DNA of 64,000 nucleotides from an uncultured Bacteroidota bacterium (GCA_937872515.1 CALMSX010000082.1:310001-374000), one strand, 5' to 3'. Positions 16,649-25,803 are shown, counted from the stretch's first letter. The notes: generated from the letters alone by a model not told the origin. Numbers and translations: made by a program.

Positions 16649-18844
16649 ATGAATAAGAAATATATAGTTTATTTATTTGTATTACAACTTGGCATCTTAA
16701 GTGGCCAAGAATATAAGGCCTTTTATCCGCAATTTTATGCCAATGGCAATCGACTCGAAATGGCAACAGCGGGTGGGCTGAGAAATGCTCGATTTTCAAA
16801 CATTGATTTTAACAATGATGGGGTAAAAGATATCTATGCTTTTGACAAAACCTCGGGGAGGTCTTTGTGTTTTGTTAATCTCAATAGTTCAGAGGGAATA
16901 GAATACCGCTATGCTCCTGAGTACGAGGGCATATTTCCTAAAATCCAGAATTGGGCCTTGCTCCACGACTTCAACAAAGATGGTGTTGAAGATATTTTTT
17001 GTCTGCCTTCTACACCCGGCATTCCCGGCATAGAAGTTTGGAGAGGGAAGAGACAGGGGAACGAGCTTCGTTTTGAGCTAATGAAATCACCTTTTTATGA
17101 TGTCATTTCTATACCTGCCGGCAATGGATTTACCAATCTATACAATGCGATAACAGATGTTCCTGCCATCATCGATGTAGATGGGGATGGCGATACCGAT
17201 GTACTATCTTTTGAGCTGGATGGATCCTTTTTAAATTATCATCAGAATAGGGCAGTGGAAAAGGGCCTGGGCTTAGACACCTTTGTTATGGAGACCCGTG
17301 ATATTTGTTTTGGCAAATTTTATGAAAATATGTTTTCCGAAACGGTGGTGCTCAGCAACAACAAAGATCAATGTGCAAGCGGATTACAGGATGATGGCAA
17401 TCCACGTCATACCGGCTCAACGGTACTGGCCTTTGACAACGATTGCGATGGAGATATGGAAGTAATATTGGGTGATGTCGCCAACACACGTTTGTTTATG
17501 CTCACCAATGGAGGTACCAATAATGCTGCTTGGATGACTTCACAAGATTCTAAATTTCCCAGTTACAACATTCCCGTAGAAATGAATCTTTTTATTGCTG
17601 CCTTTCTTCTCGATGTTAACAATGATGGAAAAAAGGATCTGATAGCAACACCCAATGAAACAGATGGAGGAATCAATCGAGAACACATTTGGTTATACCT
17701 CAATACAGGAACAGCTTGTGCACCAAAGTTTGAACTCTACACCAAACAATTTCTGGTGGATGAAATGGTAAGTGCGGGGGCAAAAAGTGACCCTGCCATA
17801 GGGGATCTCACAGGTGATGGTTTGCCAGATTTACTCCTTGGAGGCAATGGTGTTTTTAATCAGGGGGTTTTAAAAAAATGTAGGTTGAATTTTTATAAAA
17901 ACACTGGTACCAAGACACAACCTGAGTTCACCTTGCAGGAAGAAGACTACCTGAATATGTCAGTTTTATCAACACAGCCACTTGCCCTTTCCCCAGCTTT
18001 GGCTGACATGGATGATGATGGCGACCTCGATTTGTGGTTGGGAGATGGCAATGGTCGTCTGTATTTTTTTACCAATACCGCAGGCCCCGGTGGACAAGCC
18101 AATTTTACTTATGTATACCCTTATAATAATATTTTTGTAGGCCAGGATGCAAAGCCCTGTGTGAGAGATGTCAACGGGGATGGCCTGCTGGATTTACTGG
18201 TTGGAGAACAAAACAATGAGCTCAATCTTTTTCTAAATACAGGCACAAAAAACAATCCCGTTTTCCCTTCTACACCAGATCAACGCAACTACGGAAGTCT
18301 CTTCAGTATTACTGATTTTTATACCTTCAATAACAGCATAGCCCCTTTTGAAAATCAGGGTAAAAGGATGGCTTATATCGGATTTGAAGATGGCAGGCTC
18401 AGTCTGTATGAATGGTCCGGTGATGGAATCAATGGCAAATGGGTCTTACTGGATGCCAATGTAGGTAAGGTTCACAGAGGTAATAAACTGAATACAGAAT
18501 TGGCTGATGTAAATGCTGACGGGATATGGGATTTGGTTTTGGGCAATTTTGGTGGGGGTGTTCAGTTTTTTACGACTCCTTTTTTGGTCAATTCAAGTTC
18601 CACCCAATATTCCACTGACGATAACATTCAAATTTATCCCAATCCTGCAAATGACTTTCTCCAAGTTAAGTCCTCTGAACAACTATGGCTAATCGTATCT
18701 GATGCACAGGGAAAAGAAGTATATGCTCAGCGTACTTCGGAAGCATTGACGTCAATCGACATTAAAGAATTACCTAAGGGGATGTACTTCGTAAAATTTT
18801 TACAGCAAGGTAAATTGATCACCTGTAAAAAATTTATAAAATGA
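16649..18844 (+). CDS. FG-GAP/VCBS-repeat surface protein with T9SS sorting domain
   Basis: Secreted calcium-binding beta-propeller-type protein of unknown role. ATG 16649 is preferred over TTG 16622 because it opens the signal peptide MNKKYIVYLFVLQLGILSGQ directly. The body contains many Asp-rich FG-GAP/VCBS loops: DFNNDGVKDIYAF, DFNKDGVEDIFCL, DVDGDGDTDVLSF, DNDCDGDMEVILG, DVNNDGKKDLIAT, DLTGDGLPDLLLG, DMDDDGDLDLWLG, DVNGDGLLDLLVG and DVNADGIWDLVLG. These resemble integrin-type calcium loops. The C-terminus (IQIYPNPANDFLQV ... LPKGMYFVKFLQQGK ... KFIK) is a type A sorting domain. The stop overlaps the next start by four bases (ATGA), an odd coupling of a surface protein to a cytosolic PLP protein. 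Confidence 0.88.
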   Translation: MNKKYIVYLFVLQLGILSGQEYKAFYPQFYANGNRLEMATAGGLRNARFSNIDFNNDGVKDIYAFDKTSGRSLCFVNLNSSEGIEYRYAPEYEGIFPKIQNWALLHDFNKDGVEDIFCLPSTPGIPGIEVWRGKRQGNELRFELMKSPFYDVISIPAGNGFTNLYNAITDVPAIIDVDGDGDTDVLSFELDGSFLNYHQNRAVEKGLGLDTFVMETRDICFGKFYENMFSETVVLSNNKDQCASGLQDDGNPRHTGSTVLAFDNDCDGDMEVILGDVANTRLFMLTNGGTNNAAWMTSQDSKFPSYNIPVEMNLFIAAFLLDVNNDGKKDLIATPNETDGGINREHIWLYLNTGTACAPKFELYTKQFLVDEMVSAGAKSDPAIGDLTGDGLPDLLLGGNGVFNQGVLKKCRLNFYKNTGTKTQPEFTLQEEDYLNMSVLSTQPLALSPALADMDDDGDLDLWLGDGNGRLYFFTNTAGPGGQANFTYVYPYNNIFVGQDAKPCVRDVNGDGLLDLLVGEQNNELNLFLNTGTKNNPVFPSTPDQRNYGSLFSITDFYTFNNSIAPFENQGKRMAYIGFEDGRLSLYEWSGDGINGKWVLLDANVGKVHRGNKLNTELADVNADGIWDLVLGNFGGGVQFFTTPFLVNSSSTQYSTDDNIQIYPNPANDFLQVKSSEQLWLIVSDAQGKEVYAQRTSEALTSIDIKELPKGMYFVKFLQQGKLITCKKFIK

Positions 18845-19506
18845 TAAAGGTAGAAGCTTATCAGCAAGTTTTAAAACAGTGTAGGAATGCAGGTGCTGTA
18901 CTTGTGGCAGTCAGTAAGACAAAGCCTGTTGAAGATATCCTGGCTCTTTATGGGTTGGGGCAAAAAATATTTGGTGAAAACAAGGTGCAGGAAATGCTTG
19001 AAAAGCAGCCCTTATTGCCTAAAGACATCCAATGGCATTTGATAGGCCACCTTCAAACCAATAAGGTCAAACAAGTTTTGCCTTTCGTTAGCCTGATTCA
19101 CAGTGTAGATAGTGAAAAACTACTCGTAGAAATTGAAAATGAGGCAAAAAAGCAAGATCTGCAAATTAACATCCTCCTACAGGTCAAGATTGCAGAGGAA
19201 GACACCAAATTTGGATTAAATGCAAATGATATTTCAATTATTTTGAATAAAGCATTGTCGGGACATTACCCTCATGTCAATATGTGCGGCCTAATGGGTA
19301 TGGCTACACTCACTGATGATGAATCACAGGTTGAGAATGAATTTAATCTATTGAAAAGCTTGTATGACAACATATTAGAAAAATATTCAATGCAATTTCC
19401 CAGTTTCAAAACCTTATCAATGGGAATGTCGGGTGACTACCAATTGGCCCTATCCAGGGGGTCAAATATGGTAAGAGTGGGGAGCCTGATATTTGGCGAA
19501 AGATAA
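18841..19506 (+). CDS. yggS: YggS/PLPBP family pyridoxal-phosphate homeostasis protein
   Basis: Cytoplasmic PLP-binding protein with alanine-racemase-like TIM-barrel fold, involved in vitamin B6 and amino-acid homeostasis and not known to be an enzyme. The PLP lysine is in LVAVSKTKPVEDI near residue 27. Other family signatures are FGENKVQEMLEK, WHLIGHLQTNKVK, IHSVDSEKL, KFGL, CGLMGMATLTDD, SMGMSGDYQLAL and GSNMVRVGSLIFG. At 221 residues it is full length. The start ATG overlaps the preceding stop codon in ATGA, implying translational coupling. Confidence 0.95.
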   Translation: MIKVEAYQQVLKQCRNAGAVLVAVSKTKPVEDILALYGLGQKIFGENKVQEMLEKQPLLPKDIQWHLIGHLQTNKVKQVLPFVSLIHSVDSEKLLVEIENEAKKQDLQINILLQVKIAEEDTKFGLNANDISIILNKALSGHYPHVNMCGLMGMATLTDDESQVENEFNLLKSLYDNILEKYSMQFPSFKTLSMGMSGDYQLALSRGSNMVRVGSLIFGER

Positions 19507-19593
19507 TTTTTTACAACTCGATTAAACCCGGAGGAAAATTTGGTATCAAAGTGCCGTATCTTGTTTTTTTGATCACCCTAAACATCAGATGAT

Positions 19594-21237
19594 ATGCACA
19601 GACGATCATTTTTCCAGCAATTATTGGAACCCAGTCCGGAGAAACAAAAATCGGTTACCCTGCCACCTCTCAACCTCGAAAAATATACTGGACCCTGGAC
19701 CCATGCCCATGCAGCTCACTTATTGAGAAGATCGGTCTTTGGTGCAAGGTATGAAGACATTAAAGCCTTCTACACCCAGGGCATGGATATTTCCCTATCC
19801 ATTTTAACCAACTTGCAGCCGGTGACAGATCTGCCTATCAACTATGATTTTGAATCTGATCCCAATGTGCCAATTGGCACGTCGTGGGTAAACAAAAGGT
19901 TTGATCCGGTCAATAACACCAATAATTACAGATTTAGGTCTCTTAACGGTTGGACGATGGGAAGGCTTATGGCCAGAGAGATGAATTTAAGAGAAAAGAT
20001 GACCTTGTTTTGGCACAATCATTTTCCCATTGCTGATATCAATGAAGCCAGATACAATTTTAAGTACATTGATACTTTCCGGCAAAATCCTTTGGGCAAC
20101 TTTAAAGATTTTACCAGAAAAATGACCGTTGACCCTGCCATGCTGCGTTATCTAAATGGCAATCAGAATACAAAGAACGCACCAAATGAGAACTATGCGA
20201 GAGAACTTTTGGAATTATTTACCATTGGAAAGGGGCCAATCGCAGGTCCCGGTGATTATACCAATTATACGGAAGAAGATGTTCTGGCCATTGCCAAGGT
20301 ATTAACCGGTTGGACAGATGTTGGATACAGAAGCCCCAATCTTGACATTGTTACGTCAACCTTCCGTCCTAATCAACATGATACCGGCACGAAAAAGTTA
20401 AGTCACCGGTTCAACAATATTACTATCAACAATGGGGGAGCAGAAGAGTACAAAACCCTCATAGATATTATCTTTAATAAAGAAGAAGTATCCAGATTTA
20501 TAGCCAGGAAACTCTATCGTTGGTTTGTATTCTATGCCATCGATGAAAGTATTGAAAATGCGGTCATAGCGCCATTGGCTCAGATCATTAGAGATAATGA
20601 TTACGAAATTAAGCCGGCTGTGATTGCCTTACTTTCAAGTGCTCATTTTTACAGCGACTTTGGATGTATGATTAAAAATCCGCTGGATTTTATTGCCTCA
20701 GCAACTAGCCAGAATGGTATAGTAGTGGCTGGTGATATGGTTCAACAATATACCACATGGAATGCCTTTTTCCAATTTGCTTCCCTCCTTCAGATGAGGT
20801 ATTATGGCTTACCCAGTGTTGCCGGCTGGAAAGCTTACTATCAGGAACCCCTTTATTACCAAACCTGGATCAATAGTGTCACCTTGCCACTACGTAAGTC
20901 CTATACCGATGCATTGGCTACACTCAACCTGAATACACGTGGTATTCGTCTCGACATTGATGTTCTCAACACCATCAAAGGATTTTCAAATCCAGCCGAT
21001 ATCGAAAGCCTGATCAATGATGTAGCCCTTGTACTTTTTCCTAAACCTTTGAATGAGGATCAATTGGCCACCCTCAAAGAACTTATGATACCCGGCCTGC
21101 CTGATTATGAATGGACAGTAGAGTACGAAGCCCATCTGGCAGCTCCCAATGACCTGGTATTAAGACGTGCGGTTGAAGGCAAGTTGAGGCTGCTTTATGC
21201 CTATATGATGAAAATGCCTGAATACCAGTTATCCTAA
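19594..21237 (+). CDS. DUF1800 family protein
   Basis: Protein of unknown function, 547 residues, nearly always found next to a DUF1501 gene, as here. Family features are THAHAAHLLRRSVFGARYEDI at about 36-56, LREKMTLFWHNHFP at about 133-146, NENYARELLELFTIG at about 198-212, ILTGWTD-like VLTGWTDVG, and the segment FIARKLYRWFVFY. No clear Sec signal peptide is visible; the N-terminus MHRRSFFQQLLE has twin basic residues but no hydrophobic stretch. It starts 87 bases after yggS and is followed after 32 bases by the DUF1501 gene, so the two very likely form one transcript. Confidence 0.9.
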   Translation: MHRRSFFQQLLEPSPEKQKSVTLPPLNLEKYTGPWTHAHAAHLLRRSVFGARYEDIKAFYTQGMDISLSILTNLQPVTDLPINYDFESDPNVPIGTSWVNKRFDPVNNTNNYRFRSLNGWTMGRLMAREMNLREKMTLFWHNHFPIADINEARYNFKYIDTFRQNPLGNFKDFTRKMTVDPAMLRYLNGNQNTKNAPNENYARELLELFTIGKGPIAGPGDYTNYTEEDVLAIAKVLTGWTDVGYRSPNLDIVTSTFRPNQHDTGTKKLSHRFNNITINNGGAEEYKTLIDIIFNKEEVSRFIARKLYRWFVFYAIDESIENAVIAPLAQIIRDNDYEIKPAVIALLSSAHFYSDFGCMIKNPLDFIASATSQNGIVVAGDMVQQYTTWNAFFQFASLLQMRYYGLPSVAGWKAYYQEPLYYQTWINSVTLPLRKSYTDALATLNLNTRGIRLDIDVLNTIKGFSNPADIESLINDVALVLFPKPLNEDQLATLKELMIPGLPDYEWTVEYEAHLAAPNDLVLRRAVEGKLRLLYAYMMKMPEYQLS

Positions 21238-21269
21238 TCTTTCATTCCTTCATTACATAATTAGAAATC

Positions 21270-22817
21270 ATGAAAAGAAGAACATTTATACAAACAGGTT
21301 CATTGATGACTTTACCTGTACTGCTCAGGGGAGTGGAAGTTACTGCCATTGCAAAATCCAGTTTGGCTAGTTTGGTTAATCCTGAAGATGACAGAGTATT
21401 GGTGCTGGTGCAATTGAATGGTGGCAACGATGGATTAAATACCTTTATTCCTTTGGATCAGTACGATGCATTGGCGAAAGCCAGGGAAAGTATTTTGCTG
21501 CCTTCATCATCGGTATTAAAAATCTCAGATACCAATGGATTTCACAGCGCCTTAACCGGCTTTGAGGCTCTTTATAAGAATGGTCAAATGTCGGTTGTTC
21601 AGAGTGTAGGTTATCCCAATCAAAATAGGTCACACTTCAGATCAACAGATATCTGGACTACAGCATCTGATGCAGAGCAGTATATTTCTACGGGTTGGCT
21701 GGGGCGGTATTTTGATCTCAATTACCCCGGCTATCCGGAGGGCTACCCCAATGAAGCAAACCCGGATCCCTTTGCCATAACCCTAGGCTTTGTGGTTTCA
21801 GAAACTTGTCAGGGTCAAACCTCCAATTATAGCTTTACAGTCAATAGCGAAGAAGATATAAAAACCCTCAATGAAACGGTACCCGGATCAACCGATGGTA
21901 GTTGCCACTCTGGCGAATTGTTGTACCTGAGAGATGTGGTCAGGCAAACCAACGCCTATTCAGAACAAGTTTTGACAGCATTTGAAAAAGGCAACAACCT
22001 TGTTACTTACACCGAAGGCAACAACCTGGCACAGCAACTTAAAATTGTGGCGAACCTTATATCAGGTGGACTCAAAACAAAAATCTATGTTGTCAGTCAG
22101 GGAGGATATGATACCCACGCCAATCAGGTTGTTGGAGGTGACGCCGTCAATGGAGAGCATTCCGATTTGCTGGGAGTACTGGGTACTGCCATCCAGGAAT
22201 TTCAAAATGACCTCGTAGCCCTTGGAGTTGACAATAGGGTAGTGGGCATGACCTTTTCAGAATTTGGAAGGAGGATAATAGCCAATGACAGTTTTGGTAC
22301 TGACCATGGCACCGCCGCCCCGCTTTTTGTTTTTGGATCTTGTGTCAATGCAGGTGTTTTCGGACAAAATCCGCAAATTTCAGATCCTATTGATGCCGAA
22401 GAAGGAGTTGCCATGCAATACGACTTTAGATCCGTTTATGCCAGTTTGCTGATGGATTGGTTCAGAACACCGCAGGCGGACATTGAAAAGGTATTATTCA
22501 AAGATTTTCAGCGGATTCCTTTCTTAAAAGACTGTGCGGTGAGTACTGCTACCTCAGAGGTTAGTAATCTGGGTTTGGTATTATCGCCCAATCCGGCATC
22601 CCAAAACATCGTGGTCCAGTTTGATTCGAATGGAGGTTATGCCGAAATTGATGTTTTTGATGTGAGAGGCTCTTCATTAAAATCCGTATCAGCGCAAAAA
22701 TTTGATAAAGGTCAGGTCAAAATTTCTGTTGGCATTGACCAGCTTGTTCCTGGCATGTACTATATGAGAATATCACAGGGAGGTGCTGTTTCAACCCAGA
22801 AATTTGTCAAAATGTAA
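21270..22817 (+). CDS. DUF1501 family protein with T9SS sorting domain
   Basis: Exported protein of the DUF1501 family, which is distantly related to the alkaline phosphatase/sulfatase fold. The N-terminus MKRRTFIQTGSLMTLPVLLRG resembles a twin-arginine signal (RRTFI). Visible family segments are VLVLVQLNGGNDGLNTFIPL, HSALTGFEALYKNGQMSVVQSVGYP, NRSHFRSTDIW, VVSQGGYDTHANQ and TFSEFGRRIIANDSFGTDHG. The C-terminal 75 residues (LVLSPNPASQNIVVQF ... LVPGMYYMRISQGGAVSTQKFVKM) are a type A T9SS sorting domain, so the protein should reach the surface. Its partner is the DUF1800 gene directly upstream. Enzymatic activity has not been assigned to the family as far as I know. Confidence 0.9.
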   Translation: MKRRTFIQTGSLMTLPVLLRGVEVTAIAKSSLASLVNPEDDRVLVLVQLNGGNDGLNTFIPLDQYDALAKARESILLPSSSVLKISDTNGFHSALTGFEALYKNGQMSVVQSVGYPNQNRSHFRSTDIWTTASDAEQYISTGWLGRYFDLNYPGYPEGYPNEANPDPFAITLGFVVSETCQGQTSNYSFTVNSEEDIKTLNETVPGSTDGSCHSGELLYLRDVVRQTNAYSEQVLTAFEKGNNLVTYTEGNNLAQQLKIVANLISGGLKTKIYVVSQGGYDTHANQVVGGDAVNGEHSDLLGVLGTAIQEFQNDLVALGVDNRVVGMTFSEFGRRIIANDSFGTDHGTAAPLFVFGSCVNAGVFGQNPQISDPIDAEEGVAMQYDFRSVYASLLMDWFRTPQADIEKVLFKDFQRIPFLKDCAVSTATSEVSNLGLVLSPNPASQNIVVQFDSNGGYAEIDVFDVRGSSLKSVSAQKFDKGQVKISVGIDQLVPGMYYMRISQGGAVSTQKFVKM

Positions 22818-22897
22818 TTTGTTGAAAGTTAAAGCCTTATTCAAATTCTTGTGTAAAACTTACCATCTGTAATTAGCATTAAGAGGCTTAGTTAACC

Positions 22898-22928
22898 TTG
22901 ACATTCTGACTAGTTTTTTGTATCATTG
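22898..22928 (+). promoter_or_regulatory. Promoter of the ferritin-holA unit
   Basis: TTG at 22898-22900, 20 bases, then TATCATTG at 22921-22928, one mismatch from TAnnTTTG. The geometry fits the Bacteroidetes promoter, and ATG 22948 lies 19 bases downstream. Confidence 0.6.
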
Positions 22929-22947
22929 CAGTTCAAAAAATATAGTT

Positions 22948-23463
22948 ATGTTGAGTAAAAGAATGCAAGATGCATTGAACAATCAGATTCAGATAGAAGC
23001 GCAGTCTAGCCAGGCTTATCTGGCAATGGGTTCTTGGGCAGAAATTCAGCCTGGGTTTGATGGTATTACCCAGTTTTTTTTCAGACACAGCGACGAAGAA
23101 AGGATGCACATGCTGAAATTGGTTCATTTTGTGAATGAAAGAGGAGGTTTTGCGGTAGTTCCCGCCCTTACTCAACCCAACTTAACCTTCCCGTCTATTC
23201 ATCATGCCTTTAAAGAGTTGCTCAATCATGAGATCAAGGTATCGGAAGCCATCAACACACTGGTAGATATTGCACTTGAGGAAAGAGATTATGCAACCCA
23301 CAATTTCCTGCAGTGGTATGTGGCAGAACAAATTGAGGAAGAAAGATTGGCCAGAACCTTAAATGACAAACTGGAAATGATTGGGGATGACAAAGGGGGG
23401 TTGTATCTATTTGATCGAGATGTTTTGCAAGTAGGCATGCCTGATCAAAAAGCTGGAAAGTGA
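22948..23463 (+). CDS. Bacterial non-haem ferritin
   Basis: Forms the 24-subunit shell that oxidises ferrous iron and stores it as ferric mineral. ATG 22948 gives MLSKRMQDALNNQIQIEAQSSQ, the standard FtnA N-terminus; an upstream extension to 22918 would need a TTG before the promoter's start site. Ferroxidase ligands are visible as the Glu in QIQIEAQSSQAYLAM, the EERMHM motif (Glu and His), the Glu of EERDYATHNFLQWY, and EQIEEE. The 171 residues cover the complete four-helix bundle and the short fifth helix. The stop overlaps the start of holA by four bases (GTGA). Confidence 0.95.
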   Translation: MLSKRMQDALNNQIQIEAQSSQAYLAMGSWAEIQPGFDGITQFFFRHSDEERMHMLKLVHFVNERGGFAVVPALTQPNLTFPSIHHAFKELLNHEIKVSEAINTLVDIALEERDYATHNFLQWYVAEQIEEERLARTLNDKLEMIGDDKGGLYLFDRDVLQVGMPDQKAGK

Positions 23464-24458
23464 CCCACGATCAAATCCTCAATGATTTAAAAGCGGGGAA
23501 GTTTAAAAATGTGTACCTCCTTCACGGGGATGAACCTTATTTTATTGACACTCTTGTTTCCTGGATGGAGCATCACCTGCTTTCAGAAGATGCCCAGGCC
23601 TTCAACCAGACCGTTGTTTATGGCAAGGATGTGGATCATCGGGCCATCATTGACGAGGCGCGGCAATTTCCACTTATGTCCGACAAGCGGGTGATAATTG
23701 TGAGAGAAGCCCAGGAAATGAAGACACTCAAAGACCTGGCTGATTACGCTAAAAAGCCAGTTCCTCATACAATCCTGGTACTGGTACACAAACACAAAAG
23801 TTTTGACAAAAGGCTGGCACTTGCCAAGGCACTGGCCGATCAGGTGGTTTTTGAATCTAAAAAATTATACGACAATCAACTTCCTGCCTGGATCTTGGCT
23901 TATGCCAAATCCATTCAACTGGGTATTGATGACAAGATGGCTCAGATTTTGGCAGACTATCTGGGAAATGACCTATCCAAAATTGCTAATGAGCTGGATA
24001 AACTGGCCTTGAGTCAGGGCAGGGGAGTCAAAATCAGCTTAGAAGTCATCCAGGATCAAATTGGTATCAGCAAAGAATTTAATGTTTTTGAACTTCAAAA
24101 AGCCCTGGGAGAAAAGAACAAAGCAAAAGCGTTTTTGATTGCCAAATATTTTGCCGACAACCCCAAAGAAAACCCCATTCAGGTTACGGTACTCAACTTA
24201 TTCAATTATTTCCAAAAAGCAATGGTGGCTGCACAATACCAGGCCGAAGGGGATTTGGTTCTCCAAAAAAAATTGGGACTCACCACTTCCTTTTTTGTGA
24301 AAGATTACCGGGTAGTAGCAAGGAATTTCCCACTTAAAAAGATCAGAGAAATTCTGGTCAATATCAGGATGGCAGATGTAGAATCAAAAGGAGTAAACAA
24401 CAGGAGTAAAAACGATGGCCAGCTCCTCACTGAATTGGTGTATGGTATTTTGAATTAA
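23460..24458 (+). CDS. holA: DNA polymerase III subunit delta
   Basis: Clamp-loader subunit that opens the beta sliding clamp. The 332-residue product has the typical N-terminus (DLKAGKFKNVYLLHGDEPYFIDTLV), the RQFPLMSDKRVIIVREAQEMK region of domain I, and YLGNDLSKIANELDKLALSQG and ISKEFNVFELQKALGEKNKAKA, which are conserved in domains II and III. The start is GTG at 23460, overlapping the ferritin stop as GTGA, with no alternative nearby. Coupling to an iron-storage gene is unusual in function but clear from the overlap. The gene converges on yaaA with 3 bases between stop codons. Confidence 0.94.
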   Translation: MTHDQILNDLKAGKFKNVYLLHGDEPYFIDTLVSWMEHHLLSEDAQAFNQTVVYGKDVDHRAIIDEARQFPLMSDKRVIIVREAQEMKTLKDLADYAKKPVPHTILVLVHKHKSFDKRLALAKALADQVVFESKKLYDNQLPAWILAYAKSIQLGIDDKMAQILADYLGNDLSKIANELDKLALSQGRGVKISLEVIQDQIGISKEFNVFELQKALGEKNKAKAFLIAKYFADNPKENPIQVTVLNLFNYFQKAMVAAQYQAEGDLVLQKKLGLTTSFFVKDYRVVARNFPLKKIREILVNIRMADVESKGVNNRSKNDGQLLTELVYGILN

Positions 24459-24461
24459 AAA

Positions 24462-25208
24462 TCAACGGACAAAATACCAGTTGGTTTTATCTGACGCTGA
24501 AGCCATGTACTGATAACCTTCAACATCAAAATTTTTCAACTGATCCGCCTTTTTGATTTTGTTTTCAATTCCATATCGGCACATCAGCCCCCTGGCTTTT
24601 TTAGCAAAGGCCGATTTTAACTGAAGTTTACCACCAATGTTTTCTCGGAAGTGGATGTGAATGAGGTCATTTGGATTCAGGTAAGGACCAATAGCCGAAA
24701 AGTATTCTTCCGATAGGAGATTTATGATAGGGGTGGTACTAGCGTTTTGAATCCGATCTGCCAGCTTGCTGCCCCAAAATTTGTATAAGTTGGTACTGTT
24801 TCCCACTTTTAGGCTCAGGCCCATCTCCAAACGATAGGGATAAATATCGTCAAGTGGGCGAAGGATGCCATAGTGTCCAGAAAGAATGAAAACGTGTTCC
24901 TGGGCAAATAGTAATTGTTTTGTGGATAAGGTTTCTGCCATCAGACCTTTATATACGTCTCCCGAGTAACTAAGGATGGCGGGACCATGTGGAGCAGTTT
25001 TGTGTCCAAATCCTTGAATGTTGTCAAAGGTTTGTTGAGCAAGATTTGAACTCAACTTCATTTTGTCAGCGAGATCGTTGAGGCTCAGTTTTTTGAGTTG
25101 GTCATTGATTTTAGCGGCTTCAGCATTATACTGAGGAGTAGACAAAGGAATGCCTGAAAGGGCTTTCGGGATCCGCATTGTTTTTGAAGGAGAAATAAGA
25201 TATAGCAT
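24462..25208 (-). CDS. yaaA: YaaA family peroxide stress protein
   Basis: Homologue of E. coli YaaA, which limits intracellular free iron during peroxide stress; the fold binds DNA. Family segments are MLYLISPSKTMRI at the N-terminus, LSYSGDVYKGLMAETLS near the middle, VFILSGHYGILRPLDDIYPYRLEMG, NLYKFWGSKL, and the C-terminal FAKKARGLMCRYGIEN. ATG 25208 is chosen because the alternative GTG at 25229 lies inside a terminator stem and its extension is not family-like. The start codon is directly after the T tract of the upstream DUF1573 terminator, so expression may depend on read-through. It stands back to back with ferritin-holA, a suggestive iron/peroxide grouping. Confidence 0.92.
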   Translation of the reverse strand: MLYLISPSKTMRIPKALSGIPLSTPQYNAEAAKINDQLKKLSLNDLADKMKLSSNLAQQTFDNIQGFGHKTAPHGPAILSYSGDVYKGLMAETLSTKQLLFAQEHVFILSGHYGILRPLDDIYPYRLEMGLSLKVGNSTNLYKFWGSKLADRIQNASTTPIINLLSEEYFSAIGPYLNPNDLIHIHFRENIGGKLQLKSAFAKKARGLMCRYGIENKIKKADQLKNFDVEGYQYMASASDKTNWYFVR

Positions 25209-25209
25209 A

Positions 25210-25250
25210 GTAAAAATAAAAATCCCCACGGTGAAACACCAGTGGGGATT
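25210..25250 (-). terminator. Terminator between the DUF1573 gene and yaaA
   Basis: AATCCCCAC (25221-25229) pairs with GTGGGGATT (25242-25250), and the loop itself pairs GGTG with CACC across AAA with one bulged A, giving about 13 base pairs. On the minus strand the stem is followed by TTTTTATTTTTA. The T tract ends next to the yaaA ATG at 25208. Confidence 0.85.
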
Positions 25251-25269
25251 AGATCTTTAAGGAAAAAAA

Positions 25270-25773
25270 TTAGTTTCCTCCTTTGATGATATTAGGTGCG
25301 CTTGTTGGAACTGCTTCTTCAGTTTCTTTTTTAGGCGCTTCCAATACATTACCAATTACCCTGATGATGTGTTCTTTTTCTTCATTGGTGGTAACTGTAA
25401 CTCTTTTGTCGATTTTACCAACTCTGTTGGTTGCATATCGGATTTCGATCTGTCCTTCTTCACCTGGAAGAATTGGTTCTTTTGGCCAGTTTGGAACTGT
25501 GCAGCCACAGCTTCCTCTAGCATTTCTGATCACCAAAGGCTCAGTACCTGTATTCTTAAATTTCACTACCCTTAATGGCTCACCATTGTAGTCTACAGTA
25601 CCATAATCGCAATCAGTGTCATAATTGCCATCTGTAAAAGTCATCACAGCTTTTGTAGGAGGTGCTGCTGGTGTTTCAGTTCCAGTAACGGGAACGGTTG
25701 GTTTTACTTCAACTTGAGCCTGAGCTACGAGACCTGAAAAAAGAATTGTCAATACAAATAAAAATTTTCTCAT
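25270..25773 (-). CDS. DUF1573 domain secreted protein
   Basis: Small exported protein of 167 residues and unknown function. The signal peptide is MRKFLFVLTILFSGLVAQAQ. A Pro/Thr/Ala-rich linker (about 21-43) leads to a single DUF1573 domain, an Ig/ASH-like beta-sandwich: DYGTVDYNGEPLRVVKFKNTG, LVIRNARGSCGCTVPNWPKEPILPGEEGQIEIRY and DKRVTVTTNEEKEHIIRVIGNV. The conserved CGC motif is present. A short acidic tail follows. A promoter element lies just upstream and a strong terminator just downstream, so it forms its own unit, with yaaA perhaps reached by read-through. Confidence 0.9.
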   Translation of the reverse strand: MRKFLFVLTILFSGLVAQAQVEVKPTVPVTGTETPAAPPTKAVMTFTDGNYDTDCDYGTVDYNGEPLRVVKFKNTGTEPLVIRNARGSCGCTVPNWPKEPILPGEEGQIEIRYATNRVGKIDKRVTVTTNEEKEHIIRVIGNVLEAPKKETEEAVPTSAPNIIKGGN

Positions 25774-25795
25774 TTTTTGGATAGATTATTTTTTA

Positions 25796-25803
25796 CAAAG
25801 ATA
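25796..25803 (-). promoter_or_regulatory. Putative -7 element for the DUF1573 gene
   Basis: Minus-strand TATCTTTG matches TAnnTTTG exactly and lies 22 bases upstream of the start codon at 25773. Confidence 0.55.
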
